Assembly (NCBI RefSeq): GCF_029623395.1
Contig: NZ_JAPYKK010000015.1
Location: 1 to 64,000 of the forward strand
Source of the DNA: Sphingomonas echinoides
GTDB lineage: Bacteria > Pseudomonadota > Alphaproteobacteria > Sphingomonadales > Sphingomonadaceae
Length of the DNA: 64,000 nt
Direction of reading: 5' to 3'
Below, piece after piece: positions 37,209 through 45,126 of this stretch (position 1 is the first letter of the stretch; each line of letters starts with the position of its first letter). A program made the translations under genes and the position numbers. The notes below the pieces were generated by a model that saw only the letters and a list, made by a program, of their open reading frames with translations, made no database searches and was not told the DNA's origin.

Positions 37209-38606
37209 ATGAATGCTCCCATCCAACACGAGCGTAGCGACACTTACGTTCGCGATATCATGCGGGAAGTGGACGACGGTGTGGGCGCCGGTTGGGTTCC
37301 TGCCCGGATCTTCGGCAACGAGCGAGTCTACAAGGAAGAGCTGCGCCGGATTTTCGCTCGCTGCTGGCTGTATCTCGGTCACGTTTCCGAGATCCCCAAC
37401 CCCGGCGATTTCATGCTCCGGAAGATGGGGGAGGACGATTACATCGTCACCCGCGACAAGGACGGTAAGATCCATGCGATGCTCAACGCATGTCGCCACC
37501 GCGGCGTGCACGTGTGCCGCGTCGATCGCGGCAACGCGGAGCAGTTCCGCTGCCTGTATCACGGCTGGACGTTCGCCAATAATGGTGACCTGGTCGGCGG
37601 CCCGCTCTGGAAGAACGCTTATGGCGACATGTCGAAGAGCGAGAATGGGCTGCTCCATGTGGCGCAGCTCGATACGCACCAGGGTCTGATTTTCGCGACG
37701 CTCGATGCCAAGGCGCCGTCGCTCAAGGAATATCTGGGCGGGATGGCGTGGTATCTCGACCTGATCTTCGGCCTGAACGAGCATGGCGTTGAGTTCATGG
37801 GGCCGCCGCAGCGGTGCGTCATCCCTGGCGACTGGAAATCCGCCGCGGACAATTCGTGCGGCGATGATTACCATCTCCCGACTTTGCATAAGTCGATTGC
37901 CGAAGTGAACGCCTTCCCGGTGTCCTTCGTCGAGAACATGAAGGGGTATCACATCCAGGCAGCGCCAGGGCACAGCCTGAGCTTTTCGTCGGCGATGACC
38001 GAAGACGATCCGGGGCCGCGTTTCTTCGGGTCGCCGCAGAATCTGGTCGACAGTTTCAACACGTCGCAGATCAGCGCCGATCAGCTGCATGCCGCGCGCA
38101 TGTCGCGCGTGATCGTCGGAAACGTGTTTCCGAACTTTACCTTCATCATCGTGCCGACGACCGACGATCCCAACCAGCCCCCGGTCGCGGGTATCTCGCT
38201 CAAGGTATGGCAGCCCAAGGGCCCGGACCGGATGGAAATCTGGAACCAGTTCCCCGTCTACAAGAACATGACGCAGGAGCAGAAGGAGCGCCAGTACGCG
38301 GTTACGCTCGCCAGTTTCTCGGTTGGGGGGCTGTTCGAGATGGATGACAGCGAGCCGTGGAGCATGATCCATCAGACCGGTGGCTCGGTGAGCGCAGAGG
38401 TGCTCGATCTCAAATTGAACTATCGCATGGGCTTGCCGGACACTGGAATTGCGCAGCGCCTGACCGATTTCCCGGGGCCCGGCGTCGTTTATGCACCGCG
38501 GTACGAGGAGGGGGTGCAGCGCAACCTCTATAAATTCTACGCGGACATGATGAGCGCGCCGCTCGACCAGTGGCCCGAGACATCCTTTCCCAGCGATGAG
38601 CTTTGA
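37209..38606 (+). CDS. Ring-hydroxylating dioxygenase, alpha subunit (system 2)
   Basis: 465 residues; GAGAGGAAG before the ATG at 37209. Rieske ligands C95-H97 (CRHRGVHVC) and C115-H118 (CLYHGW). Mononuclear iron motif D219-x2-H222-x4-H227 (DNSCGDDYHLPTLH). Catalyses O2 addition to an aromatic ring; subgroup is of the phenylpropionate/PAH type. Its ferredoxin and reductase are not adjacent: candidates are the reductase at 33556 and the NuoF-like/ferredoxin pair at 41900-43311. The matching dihydrodiol dehydrogenase seems to be the pseudogene at 47994. Confidence 0.93.
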   Translation: MNAPIQHERSDTYVRDIMREVDDGVGAGWVPARIFGNERVYKEELRRIFARCWLYLGHVSEIPNPGDFMLRKMGEDDYIVTRDKDGKIHAMLNACRHRGVHVCRVDRGNAEQFRCLYHGWTFANNGDLVGGPLWKNAYGDMSKSENGLLHVAQLDTHQGLIFATLDAKAPSLKEYLGGMAWYLDLIFGLNEHGVEFMGPPQRCVIPGDWKSAADNSCGDDYHLPTLHKSIAEVNAFPVSFVENMKGYHIQAAPGHSLSFSSAMTEDDPGPRFFGSPQNLVDSFNTSQISADQLHAARMSRVIVGNVFPNFTFIIVPTTDDPNQPPVAGISLKVWQPKGPDRMEIWNQFPVYKNMTQEQKERQYAVTLASFSVGGLFEMDDSEPWSMIHQTGGSVSAEVLDLKLNYRMGLPDTGIAQRLTDFPGPGVVYAPRYEEGVQRNLYKFYADMMSAPLDQWPETSFPSDEL

Positions 38607-38720
38607 GAACCTTCCGGTGGGCGGAAAAGCGATGCGTTAATCGGCTTCTGGTCTGCCTTTCTGGGTTCGGTAACTCCCGAACCTTGAGGTCAGAACGGAC
38701 AGCCAATTGGAGAATGTAAG

Positions 38721-39785
38721 ATGCTCCAGGAACTCACTATTCGCGCGAGGCTTCTTCGGGGGTTTGATCGGATGGCAACCGATGTCGGGCTCGATGTAAC
38801 CAGTTTGCTCGATTCCGTGGCGATCGATCGACGCTACCTTCGCGAACCCGAGTTCCGCCTGTCGGCCTTGTCCGTAAGCAGGTTGCTGGAACGCGCATCA
38901 GAGGCCGCAAAGGTCGGCGATTTCGGGCTCCAGGTCGCGATGCAACAAGGATCCCCGGACTTCGGTCCACTGGCGCTTCTCATGCGCGAGGAGGCCAACG
39001 TCCGTGCCGCGCTACGGACCCTGTCGGCAAACCTTGCGATCAATACCGATGCGTTTTCGATCACGCTGAACGAGGACGACGAGGATCCGATCCTGATGCA
39101 AAATTTCAGTCTCGATCGTGTGACGTCCGGCCGCCAGCTTGTCGAACTGACCTGTGCTCGACTGGTCCAGATCATCCGGCAACTGATTGATCCAACATGG
39201 AAGCCGCAATTGGTCTGCTTCGCGCATCCAGTGTCGCCATATCGCCACCGCGCCTACACGCTGTTCCGCTGTCCGGTGGAGTATGGCCATGATTTTACCG
39301 GCATCGTCATGCGCCAATCGGATCTCGATACCCCCCTCAACGGGGCGAGCATGGATTTGCGGCGGCATGCCGAAGCCTATTTGAAGACGCTTCGTATTGG
39401 ATCGGCAGTGCGGTTCGACCAGCGGACGATCAACATCATCTTGAGCCTTCTTGCGCGTGGCGAGACGTCTGCCGATCTTACGGCGGCGCAACTCGGCATC
39501 ACCCGGCGGACGCTCAATCGCAAGCTTGGGCAATTGGGCCATAGTTACTCGACACTTCTGCAATCGATCCGCACCGAAATTGCGCAGACGTTGCTCGAAG
39601 AGAATGTGAAAACGTTGTCTGAGATCAGTTACGAACTCGGCTTTCGGAGCTTGAGCGCCTTTTCGAGTTGGTTCCGGAAAAGCTTCGCATGCGCCCCGAT
39701 CGAGTGGCGGCGCCACCGCGTTCGAGAGAATGAGGCCGTTCATCATACCGGCCGCTTTAGTGAGACGTACCTCATCCAGGCATGA
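38721..39785 (+). CDS. AraC-family regulator with Arabinose_bd-type N-terminus
   Basis: 354 residues; GGAG 8 bases before the ATG. The N-terminal 200 residues (RLLRGFDRMATDVGLDVTSLL, FGLQVAMQQGSPDFGPLALLM) are typical of the OruR/ArgR-like AraC group. The C-terminal HTH pair is TAAQLGITRRTLNRKLGQLG and LSEISYELGFRSLSAFSSWFRKSF. It follows the second Rieske oxygenase by 114 bases and precedes the TauD gene; a regulator for either is plausible. Confidence 0.9.
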   Translation: MLQELTIRARLLRGFDRMATDVGLDVTSLLDSVAIDRRYLREPEFRLSALSVSRLLERASEAAKVGDFGLQVAMQQGSPDFGPLALLMREEANVRAALRTLSANLAINTDAFSITLNEDDEDPILMQNFSLDRVTSGRQLVELTCARLVQIIRQLIDPTWKPQLVCFAHPVSPYRHRAYTLFRCPVEYGHDFTGIVMRQSDLDTPLNGASMDLRRHAEAYLKTLRIGSAVRFDQRTINIILSLLARGETSADLTAAQLGITRRTLNRKLGQLGHSYSTLLQSIRTEIAQTLLEENVKTLSEISYELGFRSLSAFSSWFRKSFACAPIEWRRHRVRENEAVHHTGRFSETYLIQA

Positions 39786-39869
39786 CCGTGATCAGGGCGG
39801 TCAGGTCCGTCGGTTGGCGATGACAATTTGAAGCTGCAGCGTCCACCAATTTACAAGGCAAGGGTTTCG

Positions 39870-39986
39870 ATGACCGATCAGGATCCGACCGAAATAGAGG
39901 CGGAGATTATAGCGTCGAGGCTGCCCGTCGCTTCGCCCCGGTCACTGAAAACGCGTCGAAAGCAAGGCCGCTGGAAGATCCCATAA
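39870..39986 (+). CDS. Possible small protein, 38 residues
   Basis: ATG with AAGGG 5-6 bases upstream; the product MTDQDPTEIEAEIIASRL... has an acidic N-terminal half and a strongly basic C-terminal half (RSLKTRRKQGRWKIP). No family recognised. It stands alone in the gap between the AraC gene and the TauD gene. It may be chance, since the open frame is short. Confidence 0.3.
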   Translation: MTDQDPTEIEAEIIASRLPVASPRSLKTRRKQGRWKIP

Positions 39987-40159
39987 TGTCCCATTTTATC
40001 AAGCAAATGTCCCGTCCCGAACACCTGGCTCAATTAGTGCCATGATATCGTAGCGGTAGAATTTAGTATTGCCGTTTGGATAGACGTCGCATCGAAGTTG
40101 CGCGGCAGCAAACATAACGGCCGGTTTGTGAATTGCCATAATACTGCAGGAGATGATCG

Positions 40160-40990
40160 ATGAGTTACGACGTTCTGGATGTTCGGCCGTTGACCAAGCG
40201 GATCGGAGCCGAGATTTTCAATGTCGATCTTACCAAGACCTTGAAGAACAAGGAGCTTGAAGAGATCCACACCGCGTTGATGGAACATCAGGTCATCTTC
40301 TTCAGAGACCAGAACATCGATCATGAGAGCCATAAGCGGCTCGGTCGTGCCTTCGGGGAGCTCGTCCAGCATTCCGGCGTGGCGGGCCTGCCCGATGAAC
40401 CCGATATCGTCCGTATCCATGGTGACCACAATTCGGTGGCGGTCGCCGGAGAGGATTGGCACTCGGACATGAGTTTCGATGAAAAGCCCCCAATGGGGAG
40501 CATCCTCCACATCCACACGCTTCCGGAAAGCGGCGGGGATACGCTCTTCGCGAGCGCCTATGCCGCGTATGACGGCCTTTCCGAACCGATGAAGGCGTTC
40601 CTGGCGCCGTTGACGGCGGTGCACGATGGGAACCACGTGTTCGGCATCATCGCGGACGAGGACACGACCTATCAGCGCAAGGCCAACCGGTTCGCGACCA
40701 CGCGTCATCCGATCATCCGGACGCATCCGGTGACGAAGCGCAAGCTGCTGTTCGTCAACCAGCTCTACACCACCAAGATCCCGGAGCTGTCGGACAAGGA
40801 GAGCGCGGGCGTTCTCAAGGTGTTGTTCGACCATATCAACGATCCGAACTTCCACGTCCGTTTCCGCTGGCGCCCGAACTCGATCGCCTTTTGGGACAAC
40901 CGGTGCACGCAGCATTTTGCCGTTTGGGACTATTTCCCGGAAACACGGTCGGGCTTCCGGGTCACGATCGCGGGCGACAAGGTGTACTGA
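40160..40990 (+). CDS. TauD/TfdA-family Fe(II)/2-oxoglutarate dioxygenase
   Basis: 276 residues; CAGGAG 6-8 bases before the ATG. The iron triad is H101-x-D103 (WHSDMSF) and H252 (CTQHFAVWDY), and the 2-oxoglutarate Arg lies in ETRSGFRVTI (R263/R267). Members cleave C-S, C-O or C-N bonds by hydroxylation of sulfonates, aryloxyacetates or similar. It precedes the maleamate-type operon by 235 bases, so it may open the route by removing a side chain. The substrate is unknown. Confidence 0.92.
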   Translation: MSYDVLDVRPLTKRIGAEIFNVDLTKTLKNKELEEIHTALMEHQVIFFRDQNIDHESHKRLGRAFGELVQHSGVAGLPDEPDIVRIHGDHNSVAVAGEDWHSDMSFDEKPPMGSILHIHTLPESGGDTLFASAYAAYDGLSEPMKAFLAPLTAVHDGNHVFGIIADEDTTYQRKANRFATTRHPIIRTHPVTKRKLLFVNQLYTTKIPELSDKESAGVLKVLFDHINDPNFHVRFRWRPNSIAFWDNRCTQHFAVWDYFPETRSGFRVTIAGDKVY

Positions 40991-41225
40991 GCACAGACGA
41001 TCCAGCGGTAGCATCGTACCATCGACCAGAGCGCGAAAACGCGCCTGGTCGCGACGGGCCATGGGGCGGTTCCCTACGCTGTCACATTAGCGGAAGTTTA
41101 TGTCCCATCTCGTCAATCTGGAGGGCGCGCACGAATGGTAGTGCCCCTCACAGTCGGGCCTTTGCCTGCGTTCCTCACGAGCCGTGGCGGTACGGCGTTC
41201 GTACCTTCAATCAAGGAGAAGTGTC

Positions 41226-41903
41226 GTGGCCGTGAGGCATGAGAGCGGGTCTGCAGAGAATGAGGGCGACCGGCGGATTGCTCTGCAGGACCTCTATGCC
41301 AAACGCGGCATCGGGAACCGGATCGAACCCGGCGAACGGTGTGCGGTCCTCGTGGTCGACTTCATCAACGGCTTCACCGATCCAGCGTATGCGTGCGGCG
41401 CCGATTGCGACGCGGCCGTAGCGGCGACGGCGACACTTCTCGCAGCCGCGCGGATCGCGAAGACGCCCGTAATTTTCTCGACGATCGTCTTCGATCCTGC
41501 GCGGGCTTCGTCATCCGTTTGGCTCGCTAAAATGCCAGCGATGAAATGCCTGACTCCAGGTAGCAAGGCAGTGCAGGTCGACCGCCGCCTCACCCTGCGG
41601 GACACGGACATCCTGCTTACCAAGACCGCAACGTCGTGTTTTACGGGCACCGATCTGTCGACGGTACTCGTTCAGACGGGAGTCGACACGCTCGTTATCG
41701 CAGGGGCAACCACCTCGGGGTGCGTGCGCGCAAGCGCGGTGGACGGTTGCATGAGCGGTCTGCGTGTTTTCGTGCCGCGCGATTGCGTGGCGGATCGCGC
41801 CAGCGGTCCCCATGAGGCGAGCCTCTTCGATATTCAGGCCAAATACGGCGAGGTCATCGACCTGGATTCCGCCATTGCCATCGCTGCGGCGGGCGGACAG
41901 TGA
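41226..41903 (+). CDS. Isochorismatase-family amidohydrolase, maleamate amidase (NicF) type
   Basis: 225 residues from the GTG at 41226, chosen because AAGGAGAA lies 5 bases upstream; the longer frame to 41184 lacks a ribosome site. The cysteine-hydrolase triad is D45 (VVDFINGF), K133 (LLTKTATS) and C166 (TTSGCVRAS). The stretches YAKRGIGN, VVDFINGF, GATTSGCVRAS and GPHEASLFDIQAKY recall NicF of the nicotinate pathway, which converts maleamate to maleate and ammonia. First gene of a tight operon that ends with a maleate isomerase, which supports this role. Gene symbol withheld because function is by similarity. Confidence 0.85.
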   Translation: MAVRHESGSAENEGDRRIALQDLYAKRGIGNRIEPGERCAVLVVDFINGFTDPAYACGADCDAAVAATATLLAAARIAKTPVIFSTIVFDPARASSSVWLAKMPAMKCLTPGSKAVQVDRRLTLRDTDILLTKTATSCFTGTDLSTVLVQTGVDTLVIAGATTSGCVRASAVDGCMSGLRVFVPRDCVADRASGPHEASLFDIQAKYGEVIDLDSAIAIAAAGGQ

Positions 41904-43120
41904 GCCAAGTCTCGCCCATCCCGAAGGCATATGCCGACCCGACGATCGAGCCTCGACTGGTCATGGGGGATGGCCCGCTGAGTCTGGAGCAGGAACGCGC
42001 GCTCGGGACCTATTCGGCGGTCGACATGACCGTCCTGATCGATGAGCTTGAAGCCGCTGGGTTGCGAGGGCGCGGTGGCGCAGGGTTCCCCGCGCACGTG
42101 AAATGGCGAACCGTGGCGGCGGCGTCGGGCCCGAAGGTCATCGTCGGTAACGGTGAGGAAGGGGAGCCTTCCTCGTTCAAGGACCGCTGGCTGTTGGTCA
42201 ACCGTCCGCATGCCGTTCTGGACGGCCTGCTGATTGCGGCGGATGCGGTTGGTGCGGAACGGATCGTGCTTTACGTCTCGCATGCCGACGCGATCGCTTC
42301 CGCCCGGCGCGCGGTCGCGGAACTGGTCGCGGCGGACTGCCATGCGCGCGCGTCGACGATCACGATTTTCGAGGTCGCGCCGACCTATGTCGCAGGCGAA
42401 GAGTCCGCAGCTTGCCGCGCGATCAGTGGCGGTCCAGCGCTTCCGCTCGCAAAGCCGCCCCGCGTGTTCGAGGCCGGGGTCGATGGACTCCCGACGCTGG
42501 TGGCCAACGTCGAGACGCTGGCGATGGCGGCGTGGATCGCCCGAAAGGGTGCGATCGCCTACCGCAAATATGGCACCGATACCTCGCCCGGCACCGCGCT
42601 CATCACGCTGAACGGCGATTGCTCCAAACCCGGGGTGTTCGAAGTGGCCTATGGCACTGCGCTTTCGGACGCCTACGCTCGGCTTGCTGGCGGGTTGGAC
42701 GGGCCGATCGTCGCGATCCTTGCGGGCGGCTGGTTCGGGGGCGTCCTGCCCGGGAGCCTGATCGACATCCCAATGAGTTTCGAGGATCTTCGCGACCAGA
42801 AAAGCGGTTTCGGCTGCGGGTCGTTCACGGCACTCACTGCAGCCTCGCGCCCGATCAAGATCGTTGCCGAAATTGCGGCCTGGTATGCCCGCGAGACGGC
42901 GGGGCAGTGCGGGGTCTGCGTGAAGGGCACGCAGGCGATATCAGGCGCGCTAGCCGAGGTAGAGGCCGGGACGTCGACCGACGCCACACTGACGAATCTA
43001 CGACGCTGGGGATCGTCCCTCGGCGGTCGCGGCGCCTGTTCGTTCCTCGACGGCGCGGCGACCCTCGCGCGCACCGCCGTCGAAGCGCTCGCTGAAAGCT
43101 CCATGGAGGTAGCACGATGA
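41900..43120 (+). CDS. NuoF-like NADH-binding flavoprotein
   Basis: 406 residues; GTG start overlaps the previous stop (GTGA). GLRGRGGAGFP (54-64) and GNGEEGEPSSFKDR (84-97) are the FMN/NADH motifs of the complex I 51-kDa subunit; an SLBB domain and an Fe-S tail follow. The tail has only C337, C340 and C380, where NuoF has CxxCxxC plus one, so the third Cys is missing (CGVCVKG) and a [4Fe-4S] cluster may be absent or altered. It is immediately followed by a ferredoxin. The pair probably transfers electrons from NADH to an oxygenase rather than acting in respiration. Confidence 0.85.
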   Translation: MSQVSPIPKAYADPTIEPRLVMGDGPLSLEQERALGTYSAVDMTVLIDELEAAGLRGRGGAGFPAHVKWRTVAAASGPKVIVGNGEEGEPSSFKDRWLLVNRPHAVLDGLLIAADAVGAERIVLYVSHADAIASARRAVAELVAADCHARASTITIFEVAPTYVAGEESAACRAISGGPALPLAKPPRVFEAGVDGLPTLVANVETLAMAAWIARKGAIAYRKYGTDTSPGTALITLNGDCSKPGVFEVAYGTALSDAYARLAGGLDGPIVAILAGGWFGGVLPGSLIDIPMSFEDLRDQKSGFGCGSFTALTAASRPIKIVAEIAAWYARETAGQCGVCVKGTQAISGALAEVEAGTSTDATLTNLRRWGSSLGGRGACSFLDGAATLARTAVEALAESSMEVAR

Positions 43121-43311
43121 AGGTCAATTTCGACGGGACCAAGTGCACGGGGTACGGCATTTGCGCCGAACTGTGTCCGTCCATGTTTTCGCTTGATGAG
43201 TTCGGCTTTCCCGAACTGATCACGAACGGCGCGGTACCGGGCGGCGATGAGGACAAGGCGATGGATGCCATCGCGCAATGCCCCGAAAAAGCTCTCGCGG
43301 TGGCAAGCTAA
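43117..43311 (+). CDS. Small [3Fe-4S]-type ferredoxin
   Basis: 64 residues; ATG overlaps the NuoF-like stop (ATGA). Cluster cysteines are C10, C16, C20 and C55. The second position of the classical CxxCxxCxxxCP motif is Tyr13 (CTGYGICAELCP), the pattern of [3Fe-4S] or labile [4Fe-4S] ferredoxins that serve cytochromes P450 and some Rieske dioxygenases. It is the only ferredoxin in the window, so it is the best candidate donor for the Rieske systems. Confidence 0.9.
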   Translation: MKVNFDGTKCTGYGICAELCPSMFSLDEFGFPELITNGAVPGGDEDKAMDAIAQCPEKALAVAS

Positions 43312-44090
43312 TGGCGCTGGACCTCGGCTTGGAAGGCAAAGTCGCGCTCGTGCTCGCCGCGTCCAGTGGCATCGGTCGGGCGACCGCGCTGCGGCTTGCC
43401 GCCGAGGGCGCTACCGTCGTCATCGTCGGTCGGAACGAAGCGAAGTTGCAAGAAGTCGCTTCGCACGGTGCCAACATCCATCCGGTCGTGCTAGATCTCG
43501 CTTCCGACGCGGTCGCGGATCTCGTGCCGCAAGTTTTGGCGGCGCACGGCACGCTCGACATCGTGATCCTGAATACCGGCGGACCGACTATCCAGCCGTT
43601 CGTCGATGCGACGATCGACCAATGGGACGGCGCTTATCGCATGCTCTTCCGCCCGGTTGTCACGGTCGCGCGCGCGGCGGCGGTCCACATGGCGGCACGC
43701 AAGACCGGGTCGCTGTTGTTCATCACCTCGACCTGGACGAAGCAACCGGCCCCCAACAGCTGTCTTACGGCGACCTTCCGGGCCGGGCTGAGCGCGCTCG
43801 TGAAGTTGCTCTCGCTCGAGCTCGGGCCGGATCAGGTTCGGGTCAACCAGTTGATGCCGGGCACTACCGCGACCGATCGGATGGAGACGCAAATCTCCGG
43901 GCGCGCCGAGCGGAACGGCACCTCGATCGAGGCGGAGTTCGAGAAATCTGTGGCCGCGATCCCGCTTGGCCGCTGGGCTAGGCCCGAGGAGACCGCCGAT
44001 GCGATCGCCTTCCTGGTGTCCAATCGCGCGCAATACATCACCGGCCAGACGATCGCCGTCGACGGCGGGTCGATCAAGACTGTCTTCTGA
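43311..44090 (+). CDS. Atypical short-chain dehydrogenase/reductase lacking YxxxK
   Basis: 259 residues; the ATG overlaps the ferredoxin stop (TAATG). Rossmann motif AASSGIG (16-22), NTGG in place of NNAG (88-91), Ser140 of the triad is kept. The YxxxK position reads T153-A-T-F-R157, so both catalytic Tyr and Lys are replaced. A similar S/T-N-x-x-R group exists among SDRs and is poorly characterised. It could be a non-redox enzyme or a dehydrogenase with a different proton relay. It sits in the middle of the maleamate-type operon. Confidence 0.85.
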   Translation: MALDLGLEGKVALVLAASSGIGRATALRLAAEGATVVIVGRNEAKLQEVASHGANIHPVVLDLASDAVADLVPQVLAAHGTLDIVILNTGGPTIQPFVDATIDQWDGAYRMLFRPVVTVARAAAVHMAARKTGSLLFITSTWTKQPAPNSCLTATFRAGLSALVKLLSLELGPDQVRVNQLMPGTTATDRMETQISGRAERNGTSIEAEFEKSVAAIPLGRWARPEETADAIAFLVSNRAQYITGQTIAVDGGSIKTVF

Positions 44091-44101
44091 GGAGATTCGA
44101 A

Positions 44102-45115
44102 GTGCCGGCAACGCTCAGCGAGCTATTCGCGACTCAATTTCAGCTTTGCAATATCGGTAGCGGCCAGCTCGTCGGTGTCATCGCCGAACATGGTCAAAAA
44201 CTGGACTATGTCGATGCGGCCGTTGCGGGCGCCCGGAGCGTCGGTGCCAGCGCGGTCGTCCTGACCGCGTCGAGTCTGTCCAACCCCACGCTGCCCGGGC
44301 TCGAGCACAAGGCAGGGCCGGACGTGCCCGCCTTGCTGGCGGCCGCGGGCGAATGCGACATGGTCATCGACGTGACTGTCGGCGGCTTGATCCATTCCGA
44401 CGTTCGCACGCGGATCACGGGGGCTGGGCGGCGGATGTTGTTCGTGGCGGAGCCTTCCGACGTGCTCGAACGCCTCATCGGGACTGCCGAGATCCGCCGT
44501 CGCGTCGAAGCCGGTCGCGACCTTTTGAAGGCCGGGAAGCAGCTCCGCGTGACCAGCGCGGGCGGCACCGATTTCGTTGCCGACATTTCCAGCGATGATT
44601 TGCCGATCACTTGCCAATGGGGCTTCGTCGACGAGCCGGGCCGGTGGGACCATTGGCCGAGCGGTTTCATCGCATGCTTCCCGACGGATGGCAGCGTCAA
44701 CGGCACGATCGTGCTCCAACCCGGAGACGCGCTCATCCCGTGGCAGCGTTACGTCCAGCAACCCGTGGAATTGACCATCGAGAAGGGCTTCGTCCGCAAG
44801 ATCGAAGGCGATGGGATCGATGCGGCGAACCTTCGCGATTACCTCAGCACTTGGGGCGACGAAGCGGTGTACGCGACCTCGCACATGGGGTGGGGCGTTC
44901 ATCCTGCCGCATCCTGGTCGGCGTTCGAGGTCTACAACCCGCGCACGCTGTACGGGCAGGAACTCCGGTCGGTCGAGGGCAACTTCATGTGGTCGACCGG
45001 CTCGAACCGTTTCGCCAATCGCGAAACGCCCGCACACCTCGACATCCCGATGCGCGGTTGCACGATCGCCGTAGATGACACGGTCGTGGTGCGCGACGGC
45101 GCGCTTACCCTCTGA
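44102..45115 (+). CDS. 2,5-dihydroxypyridine 5,6-dioxygenase-like (NicX type, M29-like fold)
   Basis: 337 residues; GTG start with GAGGAG upstream. The family signature segments DEPGRWDHWPSGF, IEKGFV, LRDYL, SHMGWGVHP and HLDIPM match what I recall of NicX, the mononuclear-iron enzyme related to M29 aminopeptidases. Published NicX iron ligands are two His and one Asp; here H261, H312 and D314 fit that spacing. NicX opens the pyridine ring of 2,5-dihydroxypyridine to N-formylmaleamate. Neighbouring NicF- and NicE-type genes support a pyridine or related substrate. Whether 2,5-dihydroxypyridine itself is used is unproven. Confidence 0.85.
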   Translation: MPATLSELFATQFQLCNIGSGQLVGVIAEHGQKLDYVDAAVAGARSVGASAVVLTASSLSNPTLPGLEHKAGPDVPALLAAAGECDMVIDVTVGGLIHSDVRTRITGAGRRMLFVAEPSDVLERLIGTAEIRRRVEAGRDLLKAGKQLRVTSAGGTDFVADISSDDLPITCQWGFVDEPGRWDHWPSGFIACFPTDGSVNGTIVLQPGDALIPWQRYVQQPVELTIEKGFVRKIEGDGIDAANLRDYLSTWGDEAVYATSHMGWGVHPAASWSAFEVYNPRTLYGQELRSVEGNFMWSTGSNRFANRETPAHLDIPMRGCTIAVDDTVVVRDGALTL

Positions 45116-45126
45116 GGAGTAGACAC

